64,000 nucleotides of DNA, taken from Streptomyces fodineus (GTDB lineage Bacteria > Actinomycetota > Actinomycetes > Streptomycetales > Streptomycetaceae). This document shows positions 8,305 through 19,130 of this stretch, piece after piece. Within the stretch, counting starts at the first letter, position 1. Each line of letters begins with the position of its first letter. Made by a program: the position numbers and the translations under genes. The stretch spans positions 3,348,001 to 3,412,000 of the forward strand of contig NZ_CP017248.1 of the NCBI RefSeq assembly GCF_001735805.1. Direction: 5' to 3'. Under the pieces are notes generated by a model. The model was not told the origin of the DNA. It saw only the letters and a program-made list of their open reading frames with translations, and searched no databases.

Positions 8305-10545
8305 CTATTCGGCGGCCGGCAACGCGGCGCGAGGCCGCTGCCACCCACGGGACCCCCGGGCCCGCAGCCACGCCGTGGTCTCCTCGGGCGGCATCGCCGC
8401 GGCGACCAGCCACCCCTGTACGGCGTCACACCCGAGGTCCCGCAACCGCTCCCAGGTCTCGTCGTCCTCCACTCCCTCGGCGACGACCAGCAACCCCAGG
8501 GAATGCGCGAGATCCACGGTGCAGCGCACGATCTCCGCATCCTCCGTATCGACCGCGAGCCGCGCCACGAACGAACGGTCGATCTTCAGCTCGCTCACCG
8601 GCAGCCGCCGCAGATGCACCAGCGACGAATACCCGGTGCCGAAGTCGTCCAGCGACATCTTGACGCCGTGCCCGGTCAGGCCCGCGAGGGTGTCCGCGGC
8701 CCGCTGCGGGTCCTCCAGCAGCACATGCTCGGTGATCTCCAGCTGCAAGGCCACCGCGGGGACCCCGTGCCGGGCCAGCCGCGCGGCGACCGACCCCGCG
8801 AAACCGGGCGTGTGGACGTCGCGTGGCGAGACGTTGACGGCGACCGGGACCCGCAGCCCCTGCGCGCGCCACTTGGCGACCTGCGCCAGCGCGGTGTCCA
8901 GGACGTACTCCGTCAGATGCGGCATCAGCCCGGAGGACTCGGCGATCGCTATGAACTCGTCCGGAGGAACCTTCCCGCGCTCGGGATGCACCCAGCGCAC
9001 CAGCGCCTCCAGGCCGGCGACCTGGCCGTCGAAACGGACCTTGGGCTGGTAGTGCAACTGCACCTCGTGCGCGTCCAGCGCCCGGCGCAGATCGCCCAGC
9101 AGACCGAGCCGGTCGGGGGTGTTGGAGTCCCGCTTGGACTCGTACACCTCCACTCCCGTACGGTCCCTTTTCGCCTGGTACATCGCCACGTCCGCCCGCC
9201 GCAGCAGCCCTTCGGCGTCCAGCGCGTGGTCGGGGAAGACGGCGACGCCGGCGCTGGCCTCCAGGACGAGGGTGAGCCCGTCGAGGTCCAGCGGGGAGCT
9301 GAGCGCGGTGACGAGGCCGCGGGCGATGCGGGTGGCCGACGTGGTGGAGTCGGCGACGGGCAGTAACACGGCGAACTCGTCACCGCCGAGCCGGGCGGCC
9401 TCCGCTCCGCGCGGCAGGGCGACCCGTAGCCGGTCGGCTATCTGGAGCAGCAGCCGGTCACCGGCGAGATGACCGAGGGTGTCGTTCACCGACCGGAACC
9501 GGTCGAGGTCGATCAGCATGAGGGCGGAACGGGCGCCGATGCGTTCGGCGTCGTCGAGGGCCGTCCAGATCCGCTCCAGGAGCCACTGCCGGTTGGGCAG
9601 GCCGGTCAGCGGGTCGCGCAACTGCTCCTCGGCACGCGCGCGGGCCATCCACAGGGTGGAGTCCAGGGCGATGAGGGGGATGGCGAACAGCGGGAGCAGG
9701 ACCGGCTCGGCGTCGGCGACGACGCACACCAGCGGTGCGATGCCGAGCAGCGCGACGCCGACCAGGCCATGCCTCACCACGGCGGTACGGTCCACGGCGG
9801 GCGTCCCGCAGCCGCGCGGCGCGTGCAGGTACCACTGCAGGCCGCGGCTGACCGCGAGGTAGGCGACGGCGGCGAGGACGACCTCGGGCGCGGCGGTGAT
9901 GCTCCAGCTGTCCGGCCGCCAGGGCGTCTCGACGCTCGGGATCCGGCCGAACGCGCCGAGCAGCAGCGCGCCGGCGGCGATGCCGAGGATGTCGACCGCC
10001 CCGTGCAGCACGCCCTGCCGCCAGCGGTGGCGCCGGGCGATGCCGACCAGGACGACGACGGTGAGGCTGACCATGCCGGCGGGCACCCAGCCGTACAGCA
10101 GCAGGACGGCGAGGGTGAGGGCGGCGCCGGAGCCGGTGCCGCCCCACCAGCGGGCGCGGCCCAGCATCACGAGGTGGCCGACGATGACGCCGGTGAGCAG
10201 GGCCAGCGACCAGCCGGCCGTGCCGCCCGGGAAGAGGGCGTGGTGACCGGTGAAGGCGCGGTAGAAACCGGCACCGAGGACGAACGCGGCACCGGCCACG
10301 ACGGCCGCGGGCAGTGCGGGCCAGGACAGGTGCCGCTCGGGGTCGGCGTCGGCCAGGGCAGGGGCGGCCTCGATGGCCAGGGGTATCGGCGGGTGGGCGT
10401 CGGTGGCGGTGCCCGGTCCGGCCGCGCGGGCCCGACCGCCCGTACGCCCGTGGGCCCGCCCCGTCCACCGGATCCCCCGCCAGGTGACCGCGCGACGGCG
10501 CAGGCGCAGCCGTGAGTCCGGGGCGACACTCTCGGTCGGTTCCAT
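8305..10545 (-). CDS. rmdB: Membrane GGDEF-EAL cyclic di-GMP phosphodiesterase (RmdB-like)
   Basis: The 746-residue protein has several N-terminal membrane helices (about residues 60-310), a GGDEF domain (about 325-480) and an EAL domain (about 495-740). GGDEF is intact (ARLGGDEFAV), but the usual upstream RxxD inhibitory site reads RGAE. The EAL signature is intact (GLEALVRW, DDFGTGYSSL, VVAEGVED), which favours phosphodiesterase activity. Position next to ligA and domain order match RmdB of Streptomyces coelicolor, which hydrolyses c-di-GMP and affects development; this assignment is from memory. GAGGGA upstream supports the ATG at 10545. It ends convergently with the TetR gene. Confidence 0.88.
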   Translation of the reverse strand: MEPTESVAPDSRLRLRRRAVTWRGIRWTGRAHGRTGGRARAAGPGTATDAHPPIPLAIEAAPALADADPERHLSWPALPAAVVAGAAFVLGAGFYRAFTGHHALFPGGTAGWSLALLTGVIVGHLVMLGRARWWGGTGSGAALTLAVLLLYGWVPAGMVSLTVVVLVGIARRHRWRQGVLHGAVDILGIAAGALLLGAFGRIPSVETPWRPDSWSITAAPEVVLAAVAYLAVSRGLQWYLHAPRGCGTPAVDRTAVVRHGLVGVALLGIAPLVCVVADAEPVLLPLFAIPLIALDSTLWMARARAEEQLRDPLTGLPNRQWLLERIWTALDDAERIGARSALMLIDLDRFRSVNDTLGHLAGDRLLLQIADRLRVALPRGAEAARLGGDEFAVLLPVADSTTSATRIARGLVTALSSPLDLDGLTLVLEASAGVAVFPDHALDAEGLLRRADVAMYQAKRDRTGVEVYESKRDSNTPDRLGLLGDLRRALDAHEVQLHYQPKVRFDGQVAGLEALVRWVHPERGKVPPDEFIAIAESSGLMPHLTEYVLDTALAQVAKWRAQGLRVPVAVNVSPRDVHTPGFAGSVAARLARHGVPAVALQLEITEHVLLEDPQRAADTLAGLTGHGVKMSLDDFGTGYSSLVHLRRLPVSELKIDRSFVARLAVDTEDAEIVRCTVDLAHSLGLLVVAEGVEDDETWERLRDLGCDAVQGWLVAAAMPPEETTAWLRARGSRGWQRPRAALPAAE

Positions 10546-10756
10546 TCCCGTCCCTCTCACAGCCGGCGGTGCCCACGCCACGCGGCCCGATGTCCGGCAC
10601 CCATCAGCAGCTCCGCGTTGAAGAAACCTTCCCCGCACCCTCGGAGCGCACGGGAATGCCCCAACCGCAGCTGGGCACGGCAGGTGCACATCCCAACAGT
10701 AGGCCGCGGAAGGCTTCCACGGGCACCGGTCGTCGACGGTTGCCCGAATACGCCCG

Positions 10757-10796
10757 GGCCACCCGTATGCAACTGATATGCGCCGATCGGGTGGCC
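10757..10796 (-). terminator. Hairpin downstream of ligA
   Basis: GGCCACCCG (10757-10765) pairs exactly with CGGGTGGCC (10788-10796) around a 22-base loop, nine bases beyond the ligA stop codon. It is a plausible terminator without a U-tract. The rest of the gap (10546-10756) shows no clear gene; it would hold the rmdB promoter. Confidence 0.6.
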
Positions 10797-10804
10797 TTCA
10801 ACCG

Positions 10805-13015
<2,211 letters not shown>

Positions 13016-14023
13016 TTACTCTGGGTTGTCCGCGAGGGATCTCGCCGCCCGGACGCAGTGGGCGAGCGCCTGGCGTGCGTAGGCGGGGGAAGCGCCCGCC
13101 AGACCGCACGCCGGGGTGACCGTGACGGCCTGGGCGAGCAGGCCCGGATGCAGCCCCAGCCTGCGCCACAGCGTCCTGACACCCATGACGCTACCGGCAG
13201 GGTCTGACAATGGGCCGTCCGTGCCCGGCACGACACCGGTGAACAGCCGCGTGCCGCCCTCGACGGCCTCGCCGATCGCGTCGTCGTCACGTTCGGTGAG
13301 CAGCGCGAAGTCGAAGGAGATGCCGGCCGCGCCGGCCCGCCGCAGCAGCGCGAACGGCACATCGGGCGCGCAGGAGTGGACGACCACGGGTCCGCCGCCG
13401 TGGACCGAGACGACGTCCCGCAGCGTGGCCTCGACGAGCTGGCGGTCCACGGCGCGGTGCGTGCGGTAGCCGCTGGCGGTACGGACCTGTCCGCGCAGGA
13501 CGGCGGTGAGGGAGGGCTCGTCGAGCTGGAGCACGAGCCGGGCGCCGGGGATACGGCGCCGGACCTCTTCCAGGTGCGACCGCAGGCCCTCGGCGAGGGA
13601 GGCGGCGAGGTCACGGCAGGCGCCGGGGTCGGCGAGGGCGGCCTCGCCGTTCTTCAGCTCCAGCGCGGCGGCCAGGGTCCACGGGCCGACCGCCTGCACC
13701 TTCAGATCGCCCTCGTATCCCTGGGTGAACTCCTCCAGGGCGTCCAGGTCCTCCCCGAGCCACGACCGGGCCCGCTTGGTGTCCCGGCCCGGGCGGTCCC
13801 CGATCCGCCAACCGCTGGGCTCCACACGCGCGTACAGCTCGACGAGCATCCCCGCGGTACGGCCGATCATGTCGGCGCCGGGTCCGCGCGCGGGCAACTC
13901 GGGCAGAAAGGGGAAGTCCTCGAGGCTGCCGGTGACGGTCTTGGCGGCTTCCCTGGCGTCGCCGCCGGGCATGGACCCGATTCCGGTGGCTCCCGGGAAC
14001 CTGAACTCGCTGTTGTCGCTCAC
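13016..14023 (-). CDS. MetE-like (cobalamin-independent methionine synthase C-terminal domain) protein
   Basis: This 335-residue single-domain relative of the MetE catalytic half starts FRFPGATGIGSMPG and keeps probable zinc ligands: His and Cys in VVVHSCAPDVPF (about 225) and Cys in VTPACGLAG (about 305). The substrate-type motif LQLDEPSL is at about 165. Full MetE is about 770 residues, so this is the short actinobacterial form often labelled methionine synthase. The methyl donor is unproven, and a core role in methionine synthesis is not certain. It lies directly upstream of ligA with the same orientation. Confidence 0.85.
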   Translation of the reverse strand: MSDNSEFRFPGATGIGSMPGGDAREAAKTVTGSLEDFPFLPELPARGPGADMIGRTAGMLVELYARVEPSGWRIGDRPGRDTKRARSWLGEDLDALEEFTQGYEGDLKVQAVGPWTLAAALELKNGEAALADPGACRDLAASLAEGLRSHLEEVRRRIPGARLVLQLDEPSLTAVLRGQVRTASGYRTHRAVDRQLVEATLRDVVSVHGGGPVVVHSCAPDVPFALLRRAGAAGISFDFALLTERDDDAIGEAVEGGTRLFTGVVPGTDGPLSDPAGSVMGVRTLWRRLGLHPGLLAQAVTVTPACGLAGASPAYARQALAHCVRAARSLADNPE

Positions 14024-14078
14024 CTCGGCAGGGTATGCCGAACACCCAGGGGGCTCCGCCCCCCGGACCCCGGCCCGC

Positions 14079-14777
14079 TCACCGGCCCGGGCGCACCGTC
14101 AGGTCGTTGACCTCCGCGTCCCCGGGCAGGTCCAGGGCCATCAGGATGGTCGTGGCGACCGACTCGGGGTCGATCCACCGCGAGGCGTCGTACTCCTTGC
14201 CCTCCTGCTGGTGGACCTTGGCCTGCATGGGGCTGGCCGTGCGGCCGGGGTAGACCGAGGTGACGCGGACGCCGTTGCCGTGTTCCTCGTGGCGCAGGGA
14301 GTCGGCGAGGGCCTTCAGGCCGTGCTTGGAGGCGGCGTACGCGGACCAGCCGGCGTGGGCGTTGAGGCCGGCGCCTGAGTTGACGAAGATCACATGGCCG
14401 CGGGCCGCGCGGAGCTGGGGAAGGAAGTGCCGGGTCAGCTCGGCGGGGGCGATCAGGTTGACGTTGAGCTGGTGGTGCCAGGACTTGGGCGTCAGGTCGC
14501 CGACCTCGCCCAGGTCGACGACTCCGGCGATGTGCAGCAAGGAGTCCACGCGGTCGGGGAGGTTCTGGTGGGAGAACGCCCAGGACAGCCGGTCCGGGTC
14601 GGCCAGGTCGCCCACCAGGGTGCGGGCGCCGGGGAAGTGTGCCGCCAGTTCCTTCGCGCGGCCCGCGTCGCGCGCGTGCAGCACGATGTCGTCCCCGCGC
14701 GCGTGCAGACGGCGGGCGACGGCCGCGCCGATGCCGGACCCGGCCCCGGTGATCACATGTGTAGCCATGCCCGCCAT
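14079..14777 (-). CDS. Short-chain dehydrogenase/reductase
   Basis: This 232-residue classical SDR has the NAD(P)-binding TGAGSGIG at about residue 10, LLHIAGVV as the NAG-type motif near 85, the catalytic serine in FVNSGAG (about 133), and YAASK (about 148). After that comes SVYPGRTASPM, the PG motif that closes over the substrate. The substrate is not predictable. The start may be ATG 14777 or ATG 14768; neither has a strong ribosome site. The LOG-family gene ends seven bases upstream, so the two are probably co-transcribed. Confidence 0.92.
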   Translation of the reverse strand: MAGMATHVITGAGSGIGAAVARRLHARGDDIVLHARDAGRAKELAAHFPGARTLVGDLADPDRLSWAFSHQNLPDRVDSLLHIAGVVDLGEVGDLTPKSWHHQLNVNLIAPAELTRHFLPQLRAARGHVIFVNSGAGLNAHAGWSAYAASKHGLKALADSLRHEEHGNGVRVTSVYPGRTASPMQAKVHQQEGKEYDASRWIDPESVATTILMALDLPGDAEVNDLTVRPGR

Positions 14778-14784
14778 GCTCGCA

Positions 14785-15324
14785 TCAGTGGACGCCGAGC
14801 TGTTCCTCCAGGTAGGCCAGCGCGCCGACCGGCTCCTCGGCGAAGAAGACCAGCTCGGACAGCGGACGCGGGAGGAAGCCCTCGGCCTCCATGCGGTGGA
14901 ACTGCTCGCGCAGGCCGTCGTAGAAGCCCGCCGTGTTCAGCAGGACCACCGGCTTCTGGGTGTGGCCGTGCTTCTTCAGCTCCAGGATCTCGGTGGCCTC
15001 GTCCAGCGTGCCGGTGCCGCCGACCATGATCACCACGGCGTCGGCGTTCTCCAGCAGCAGCTTCTTGCGTTCGGCGAGGTCCGCGGCGATGACCATCTCG
15101 TCGGCGCCGGGCCGCACCTTGGCCGCGAGGAACTCCACGGAAACGCCCAGCAGCCTGCCGCCCGCCTCCTGCACCCCGTCGGCGACGACCTTCATCAGGC
15201 CGACGTCGGAACCGCCCCACACCAGGGTGTGACCGCCCTTGCCGATCAGTTCCGCGAACTCGCGCGCGGGGCGCGTGTAACGCTCGTCGAGGTCGGCGGC
15301 GGAGAGGAAGACGCAGATGTTCAT
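14785..15324 (-). CDS. LOG/TIGR00730-family Rossmann protein (probable nucleoside monophosphate phosphoribohydrolase)
   Basis: This 179-residue protein of the lysine-decarboxylase-like LOG family begins MNICVFLSAADLDERY and has the nucleotide-binding GGSDVGLMKVVADGV region. The family signature appears as VGGTGTLDEATEIL at about residues 100-113, in place of the usual PGGxGTxxE. Characterised relatives release cytokinin-type bases from nucleotides; the exact substrate here is not established. It is the first gene of a possible run leading through the SDR to the MetE-like gene and ligA. Confidence 0.88.
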   Translation of the reverse strand: MNICVFLSAADLDERYTRPAREFAELIGKGGHTLVWGGSDVGLMKVVADGVQEAGGRLLGVSVEFLAAKVRPGADEMVIAADLAERKKLLLENADAVVIMVGGTGTLDEATEILELKKHGHTQKPVVLLNTAGFYDGLREQFHRMEAEGFLPRPLSELVFFAEEPVGALAYLEEQLGVH

Positions 15325-15409
15325 GGGCCCTACCGTACGACCCCGCCGCACGGGCCGTTCCGGGCGGCGGGGCGGGAAGAAGCACGGGGCCGCCGGTGCT
15401 GTCCTTGAT

Positions 15410-15733
15410 ATGGCCGAAGGACACACGATCACCATCGACAAGAGCGAGCAGCACGTGCGCGTGGTGCACGGCGACCAGGTGCTCGCGGAGACCGACCGAG
15501 CGCTGGTGCTGCGCGAGACGGGCTGTCCCGCGCGGTACTACATCCCCGCCGAGGACGTACGCCTCGACCTGCTGACCCCCTCCGGCACGCACACCGTGTG
15601 CCCCTTCAAGGGCACGGCGTCGTACTGGTCGCGTCCTGGCGCGCCCGACCTGGTGTGGGCGTACCCGGATCCGAAGCCGGGCGTGGCGGAGATCAAGGAT
15701 CACTACTGCTTCTACGACGTCGACGTGTCGTGA
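15410..15733 (+). CDS. DUF427 domain protein
   Basis: This 107-residue protein consists of one DUF427 domain. The visible signature includes VRVVHGDQVLAETDRALVL, the CPARYYIP segment (about 45) and VCPFKGTASYWS (about 64), ending DHYCFYDVDV. The function of the family is not known. The ATG at 15410 was chosen because the protein then has family length; a longer upstream reading adds a low-complexity basic tail. The gene is divergent from the LOG-family gene and is followed 37 bases later by a hydrolase gene. Confidence 0.88.
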   Translation: MAEGHTITIDKSEQHVRVVHGDQVLAETDRALVLRETGCPARYYIPAEDVRLDLLTPSGTHTVCPFKGTASYWSRPGAPDLVWAYPDPKPGVAEIKDHYCFYDVDVS

Positions 15734-15770
15734 GCGATGAGTCCAGGCCCGTACGGCAGTCTGCACGGAC

Positions 15771-16553
15771 ATGGACGAGATGACCACCTCGCGCGACGGA
15801 ACCGCCCTCGCGTACCAAGTGACCGGCCAGGGGCCGACGGTGATCCTGGTGAGCGGCGCGATGTCCACCGGGGGCACCCTGGCGCCCCTGGCCCAGCGGA
15901 TCGCGGACCGCTGCACGGCCGTCGTCTACGACCGCCGGGGCCGCGGCAGGAGCGGGGACACACCGCCGTACGAGGTGGCCCGCGAGGTCGAGGACCTGGC
16001 CGCGCTGACCGACGCCGTGGGCGGTCGGGCGACGCTGTTCGGGGTCTCCTCGGGCGGCGCGCTGGTGCTCGAGGCGGCGGCGAGCGGGCTGCCGGTGCGC
16101 CGGGCGGCCGTGTACGAGGTGCCGTACGCGGACTTCCTGGAGGGCGGGGCCGAGCGGGAGGCCACGTACAAGCAACAGCTGCACAAGGCGCTCTCGGAGG
16201 GCCGGCGCGGGGACGCGGTGGAGCTGTTCCTGCGGTTGACGGGGCTGGCCGAGGAGATGATCCGGGGCGCCCGCCAGTCGCCGATGTGGGCCGGCATGGA
16301 GGCCGTCGCGCCGAGTCTCGCCTACGACGACACGGTGATGGGCGACGGTCTGCTCCCCCGGGAACGGCTCACCGCGATCTCCGTGCCCGTGCTGTCCGTC
16401 GCGGGCGGCGCGAGCCCGAAGTGGATGCGCGAGGCGTGCCGGGAGGTCTCCAGGGCGGTGCCCGAGGGCACCTACCGGGAGCTGGCGGGCCAGACCCACA
16501 TGGTGGAGCCGGACGTGCTGGGGCCGGTGCTGGCGGAGTTCGTCGAAGGCTGA
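15771..16553 (+). CDS. Alpha/beta hydrolase
   Basis: This 260-residue alpha/beta hydrolase has the oxyanion region VILVSGAMSTGG (about residue 25), YDRRGRGRSGDT (about 53), the nucleophile elbow GVSSGG (about 90) and a likely catalytic His in GQTHMVEPDV near residue 243. The elbow GxSxG is intact. The substrate is unknown. The start is ATG 15771 or the in-frame ATG at 15780 (MTTSRDGTALAY). It converges on mnmA with only six bases between the stops. Confidence 0.9.
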   Translation: MDEMTTSRDGTALAYQVTGQGPTVILVSGAMSTGGTLAPLAQRIADRCTAVVYDRRGRGRSGDTPPYEVAREVEDLAALTDAVGGRATLFGVSSGGALVLEAAASGLPVRRAAVYEVPYADFLEGGAEREATYKQQLHKALSEGRRGDAVELFLRLTGLAEEMIRGARQSPMWAGMEAVAPSLAYDDTVMGDGLLPRERLTAISVPVLSVAGGASPKWMREACREVSRAVPEGTYRELAGQTHMVEPDVLGPVLAEFVEG

Positions 16554-16559
16554 CCGGCT

Positions 16560-17684
16560 CTACACGGCCGCGGGCGTCGCGCGCGTGGTCGTCGCGATCG
16601 TCGCCGAGCCCACCACGCGCGTGCCGTCGTACAGGACGATCGCCTGGCCGGGGGCGACGCCGCGGACCGGTGCGGTGAAGGTCACGTGCAGCCCGCCGTC
16701 GACCGGTTCCGCGGTGACCTCGGTCTCGCCGCCGTGGGCGCGCAGCTGGGCGGTGTAGGTGCCGGGGCCGGTGGGGGCGGTACCGCACCAGCGGGGCTTG
16801 ATCGCGGTGAGCGCGGTGACGTCCAGGGACGCGGCGGGACCGACGGTCACGGTGTTCGTCACCGGCGAGATGTCGAGGACGTAGCGCGGCTTGCCGTCGG
16901 GGGCCGGGGTGCCGATCCTGAGGCCCTTGCGCTGGCCGATGGTGAAGCCGAACGCACCCTCGTGCGTGCCCACCTTGGTGCCGGACTCGTCGACGATGTC
17001 GCCCTCCGCCTTGCCGAGCCGCTGCGCGAGGAAGCCCTGGGTGTCGCCGTCGGCGATGAAGCAGATGTCGTGCGAGTCGGGCTTCTTGGCGACGGCCAGA
17101 CCCCGGCGCTCGGCCTCGGCGCGGATCTCCTCCTTGGTGGTGACCGTGTCGCCGAGCGGGAACATCGCGTGGGCGAGCTGCTTCTCGTCCAGCACACCGA
17201 GGACGTACGACTGGTCCTTCGCCATGTCGGAGGCGCGGTGCAGCTCGCGGGAGCCGTCCTCGCGCACGACCACCTGGGCGTAGTGACCGGTGCAGACCGC
17301 GTCGAAGCCGAGGGCCAGCGCCTTGTCGAGCAGCGCGGCGAACTTGATCTTCTCGTTGCAGCGCAGGCACGGGTTCGGGGTACGGCCCGCCTCGTACTCG
17401 GCGACGAAGTCCTCGACCACGTCCTCGCGGAAGCGGTCGGCGAGGTCCCAGACGTAGAACGGGATGCCGATGACGTCGGCCGCGCGGCGGGCGTCACGCG
17501 AGTCCTCGATGGTGCAACAGCCCCGCGCGCCGGTCCGGAAGGACTGTGGGTTCGCGGAGAGCGCGAGGTGGACGCCGGTGACGTCGTGGCCGGCTTCCGC
17601 GGCGCGCGCGGCGGCGACGGCGGAGTCGACCCCGCCGGACATGGCGGCGAGGACGCGGAGGGGGCGCTGCGGGATCTCAGTCAT
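16560..17684 (-). CDS. mnmA: tRNA-specific 2-thiouridylase
   Basis: MnmA activates U34 of Lys, Glu and Gln tRNAs with ATP and inserts sulfur relayed from a cysteine desulfurase. The 374 residues show the PP-loop [12 protein letters not shown] near residue 15, the first catalytic cysteine in [12 protein letters not shown] (about 105), and the second in [11 protein letters not shown] (about 200). A C-terminal beta-barrel follows GQRKGLRIG. The likely sulfur donor is the cysteine desulfurase gene 1.4 kb upstream on the same strand, but an oppositely oriented amidase and a repeat block separate them, so mnmA needs its own promoter. Confidence 0.98.
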   Translation of the reverse strand: MTEIPQRPLRVLAAMSGGVDSAVAAARAAEAGHDVTGVHLALSANPQSFRTGARGCCTIEDSRDARRAADVIGIPFYVWDLADRFREDVVEDFVAEYEAGRTPNPCLRCNEKIKFAALLDKALALGFDAVCTGHYAQVVVREDGSRELHRASDMAKDQSYVLGVLDEKQLAHAMFPLGDTVTTKEEIRAEAERRGLAVAKKPDSHDICFIADGDTQGFLAQRLGKAEGDIVDESGTKVGTHEGAFGFTIGQRKGLRIGTPAPDGKPRYVLDISPVTNTVTVGPAASLDVTALTAIKPRWCGTAPTGPGTYTAQLRAHGGETEVTAEPVDGGLHVTFTAPVRGVAPGQAIVLYDGTRVVGSATIATTTRATPAAV

Positions 17685-17759
17685 AGCTCTTCCAGGGTAC
17701 GGGGCCGCGGGAACCGGAGCCGCCGGATATCCGTTGACGATCACAAGGGGCAGAACACA

Positions 17760-18215
17760 GCGGACGGGGCGGGCAGGGGGCAGGGCGCGGACGGTGGGGC
17801 CGAGCATGTGCGGGGCCGGGCGCGGGCGAGGCCCCGGCCAGGGGCAGCGCCGGGACGGATAAGGCCGGACGGGGCCGGCGCGGGCGAGGCGGCGGCGAAC
17901 GGGGGCGGACACGTACGAGAGCGACGCGGACCGGGCCGGACGGGGCGGGCATGGACGGGGCCGGGCGCGGACGAGGCCCCGGCCGCGGGCAGGGCCGGGA
18001 TGGATAAGGCCGGACGGGGCGGGCATGGACGAGTCCGGGCGCGGGCAGGGCAGTCGCGGACGGAGCCGGGCGTGGTCGGAGGTCGGCACGGACAGGGGCG
18101 GGATCGGACGAGGCCGGGCCTGGACGGGGCCGGGCGCGGGCAGGGCAGGGCAGGCGTGGACGGAGCCGGGCGTGGACGAGGGTCGGCACGGACAAGGGCA
18201 GGCGTGAGCGGGGGC
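17760..18215. repeat. GC-rich imperfect direct-repeat block between mnmA and the amidase
   Basis: The 535 bases between the mnmA start (17684) and the amidase start (18220) hold no convincing gene. Two repeat families are visible. An 80-base unit occurs at about 17811-17888 and 17953-18032, sharing GGCCGGGCGCGG and GGATAAGGCCGGACGGGG. A 95-base unit occurs at about 18042-18135 and 18136-18215, sharing CGGAGCCGGGCGTGG and GGTCGGCACGGACA. All frames read as Arg/Pro/Ala/Gly-rich low complexity. The region must contain the mnmA promoter. Confidence 0.85.
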
Positions 18216-18219
18216 AGGC

Positions 18220-18891
18220 GTGAGCGAGACGGATCGGCGGCTCATGGGCGACGCTGACCGGCGGCTGGGGCGGCGGGCTCTGCTGGTCGGTGGTGCGGCG
18301 GCCGCCGTGGGCACGGCGGCGGTGGCGCGCGAGGAGCTGTCGCATCTGTGGTGGCGGCTGCCCGGGGTGGAGAAGCCGCGGGTGGCGGGGGCCGTGGACT
18401 TCCGGGGCGCGCGCTGGGTGCCGGCCTCCCCGGGCAACTACCGGCGGGCGAACCGGCCGGACGACTACCCGGTCGACCGGGTCGTCATCCATGTGACACA
18501 GGGTGACTACGCGAGCGCCGTGAAGGCATTCCAGGACCCGGCGCACGGCGCGGCGGCGCACTACCTCGTGCGCAGGGACGGCCGGATCACCCAGCTGGTA
18601 CGGGAGCTGGACGTGGCCTTCCACGCGGGCAACCGGGAGTACAACGAGCGCAGTGTCGGCATCGAGCACGAGGGCTTCGTGGACGACGCCTCCTCCTTCA
18701 CGGACGCGCTGTACGCGTCCTCGGCACGGCTGACGGCGGCGATATGCGGGCGGTACGGCATACCCGTGGACCGCGAGCACGTCATCGGGCACGTGGAGGT
18801 GCCGGGCACGGACCACACCGATCCGGGGCCGCACTGGGCCTGGGAGCAATATCTGCAAAAAATCAAGACCCAGGCCCTTTTTGTCCGCTAG
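18220..18891 (+). CDS. Tat-exported N-acetylmuramoyl-L-alanine amidase (Amidase_2)
   Basis: This 223-residue secreted peptidoglycan amidase cleaves the bond between muramic acid and the stem peptide. The N-terminus carries a twin-arginine signal ([19 protein letters not shown], about residues 13-31). The amidase fold shows zinc ligands in [10 protein letters not shown] (about 88), [21 protein letters not shown] (about 130-150) and [11 protein letters not shown] near residue 205. GTG 18220 or ATG 18244 could be the start; both keep the signal. It is read away from mnmA, and its 3' end is followed 22 bases later by a TPP riboswitch. Confidence 0.92.
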   Translation: MSETDRRLMGDADRRLGRRALLVGGAAAAVGTAAVAREELSHLWWRLPGVEKPRVAGAVDFRGARWVPASPGNYRRANRPDDYPVDRVVIHVTQGDYASAVKAFQDPAHGAAAHYLVRRDGRITQLVRELDVAFHAGNREYNERSVGIEHEGFVDDASSFTDALYASSARLTAAICGRYGIPVDREHVIGHVEVPGTDHTDPGPHWAWEQYLQKIKTQALFVR

Positions 18892-18906
18892 AGACGGACT
18901 TATCCT
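18878..18906 (+). promoter_or_regulatory. Possible promoter for the TPP riboswitch RNA
   Basis: TTTTTG (18878-18883) and TATCCT (18901-18906) are 17 bases apart and overlap the last codons of the amidase gene. The -10 box is fair and the -35 box is poor. Transcription from here would start just before the aptamer's first stem at 18914. Confidence 0.3.
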
Positions 18907-18913
18907 GAAGTCA

Positions 18914-19121
18914 GACCTACGAGACGAGTGAGGGAGCCCAAGCGGAGTAGCCGACTTCAGCGAGAGATACCTGTCCCCCTCAACGAGAGGTACATCGTCT
19001 CCGCTGGTGCCGACATCGACGCTCGGGCTGAGAGGCCCAAAGGTCGCAAGGACTGGACCTGACGGCGACCCCCAGAACCTGATCCGGACAATACCGGCGA
19101 AGGGAACCCGCCTCGTAGGTC
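18914..19121 (+). promoter_or_regulatory. TPP riboswitch (THI element) with no thiamine gene downstream
   Basis: The plus strand carries the full TPP aptamer core. P1 is a perfect 10-bp helix, GACCTACGAG (18914-18923) with CTCGTAGGTC (19112-19121). P2 is AGCCC (18935-18939) with GGGCT (19025-19029). CTGAGA is at 19028-19033 and the thiamine-side core ACCTGATCCGG...GGCGAAGGGAA at about 19078-19105. An extended P3 closes with AGCGGAG/CTCCGCT (18941-18947/18999-19005), and an extra hairpin GGTCGC/GCGACC is at 19042-19070. CTGAAGTC (18905-18912) could pair alternatively with GACTTCAG (18953-18960). The next feature downstream is the 3' end of the cysteine desulfurase gene on the opposite strand, ten bases away. 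Confidence 0.93.
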
Positions 19122-19130
19122 GCCGTCGTC

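Noticed and set aside
10546..10804. A possible small gene between rmdB and ligA
   Set aside because: The frames there have no ribosome site or recognisable protein. Part of the region is a hairpin after ligA.
18914..19121. TPP aptamer treated as the leader of the amidase or of mnmA
   Set aside because: The aptamer is downstream of the amidase and on the opposite strand from mnmA, so it cannot be a normal 5' leader for either.
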